Positions 63,147 to 64,000 of a stretch of DNA of 64,000 bases are shown here, one piece after another; within the stretch, counting starts at the first letter, position 1; every line of letters begins with the position of its first letter. The stretch is from Echinococcus granulosus. Its lineage: Eukaryota > Platyhelminthes > Cestoda > Cyclophyllidea > Taeniidae. Under the pieces are notes generated by a model. That model made no database searches, was not told the origin of the DNA, and saw only the letters and a list, made by a program, of their open reading frames with translations. The position numbers were made by a program, and so were the translations under genes. The stretch is from the NCBI RefSeq assembly GCF_000524195.1, contig NW_020170398.1, positions 338,819 to 402,818 of the forward strand. Reading direction: 5' to 3'.

Positions 63147-64000
63147 ATGGGCGATGATAGTGGGGACGAGGTCTTGCAAAAAGTTATGGGTAAAGATGGT
63201 CTTATGTGACTGAGAATGTTCAGAGGTTTTTGCATTAAAACATCCTAAACAGTTAAGAAATATTCAACTTACTTTAACCTCCCGAATGTCTATCAGAATT
63301 ACGCCGTGTTCATAATTTGAGCTGCTTACCTTGTGTCTATTTCTGTCTGGGTTTCCAGAGATGGGTTTCCCAAAGTGGTCTTACGTATTTTGGCCTCGGA
63401 TAATAGCAAAGTTAAGGACCTTAATTATAGTGGGGAATCCTAGATCGAGAAGGATCTTCGAGGCACGATCAGGTCGTTGCGCGATTTTCTCGGGATTTGC
63501 GTGTGTCCATAGTTCCGTTAGTGTACTTGCTTCCGTAAACAAACAGACCAATAATCGGCCATTAGTATGGAACCAAGGATCGGTTTTTAATACCATTTAG
63601 TATTTGAGCCTATTTTTCTTTGATTGCCTGCACAGATATTCATATCAAGTGAATTTTTTTAGTTTTGATTTAAGTAAGGTTTAAGTACTGTGGATGAAAA
63701 CCTTCCTGGCGATATGGCATTCTGACTAGTGTATTTTTACAAGTTAATTTTAATAGTGAAGAAGATGTGGAGCATGATAACCATTTCGTATACCTGCGCA
63801 CTAATAGTAGACCATCTTACAAATCACATCTCACTTTGTATTTTGAACCATCTCCAAACCTAAAATTGGCGTAATTTCGCACACTACACGTAACAAGAGA
63901 TTTCAGGCCTTATATACCTTGTCAACATAGTTGAGTGCATTAAATTGGGGAAAACATTTGGCAAACTATTAGATAGAATCGTGTCCCAAAAGCTAGGGGA
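63147..64000 (+). CDS. Candidate 5' end of a gene with a UBA-like start (partial)
   Basis: An ATG at 63147 opens a 43-nt exon (MGDDSGDEVLQKVM) with a donor G/GTAAAG at 63190. An acceptor TTTCCAG ends at 63358 and in matching phase continues EMGFPKW. The joined start VLQKVMEMGFPK resembles the first helix and turn of ubiquitin-associated (UBA) domains, as in UBXN1-type proteins (L.EMGFP). The rest of a UBA helix bundle is not clear in the downstream sequence, and the gene would run past the window edge. Treat as tentative. Confidence 0.35.

Overview
The window is eukaryotic nuclear DNA. Protein-coding genes are broken into many exons by GT-AG introns, and a large share of the introns are only 28-40 bases long, mixed with others of 0.5-1.6 kb. 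Six genes are recognised from translated exons: an S6 kinase, an ULK/ATG1 kinase, SMG8, TRRAP, RBM25 and ABHD13. A seventh gene may begin near the right edge. Micro-introns, short intergenic gaps, moderate GC and strongly diverged metazoan proteins suggest a parasitic flatworm, most likely a tapeworm. The genus is not resolved, and this placement is inference.

Layout. 1-2121: non-coding flank beyond the S6 kinase. 2122-3762 (-): S6 kinase, ten exons. 3763-5717: divergent intergenic region holding a degenerate direct repeat. 5718-14937 (+): ULK, 21 exons, kinase domain, LC3-interaction-like motif and C-terminal EAT region. 14938-17591: intergenic, no gene recognised. 17592-24340 (-): SMG8, 16 exons. 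24341-25460: divergent promoter region. 25461-55380 (+): TRRAP, about 58 exons from N-terminal HEAT repeats to the FATC tail. 56384-59755 (+): RBM25, 12 exons, RRM and PWI domains. 60017-61255 (+): ABHD13, one exon. 61256-64000: mostly non-coding, with a candidate 5' exon at 63147.

Functional links. The S6 kinase and ULK are the two classic TORC1 substrates (growth and autophagy) and are head to head. SMG8 regulates the PI3K-like kinase SMG1 in nonsense-mediated decay. It is head to head with TRRAP, the pseudokinase member of the same PIKK family and a subunit of SAGA and NuA4 histone acetyltransferases. RBM25 (splicing) and ABHD13 (membrane hydrolase) follow TRRAP in tandem on the same strand with short spacers. 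All genes are household metazoan genes. I see no CRISPR array, operon of prokaryotic type, intact transposon or unknown multi-gene system. The unusual signals are two diverged repeat families, an S6 kinase model without the hydrophobic motif, micro-introns down to 28 bases and one GC-AG intron.

Splice sites were read by eye. They were accepted when the GT/AG (or GC/AG) signals, reading phase and family similarity agreed, so single-base errors in exon edges are possible.
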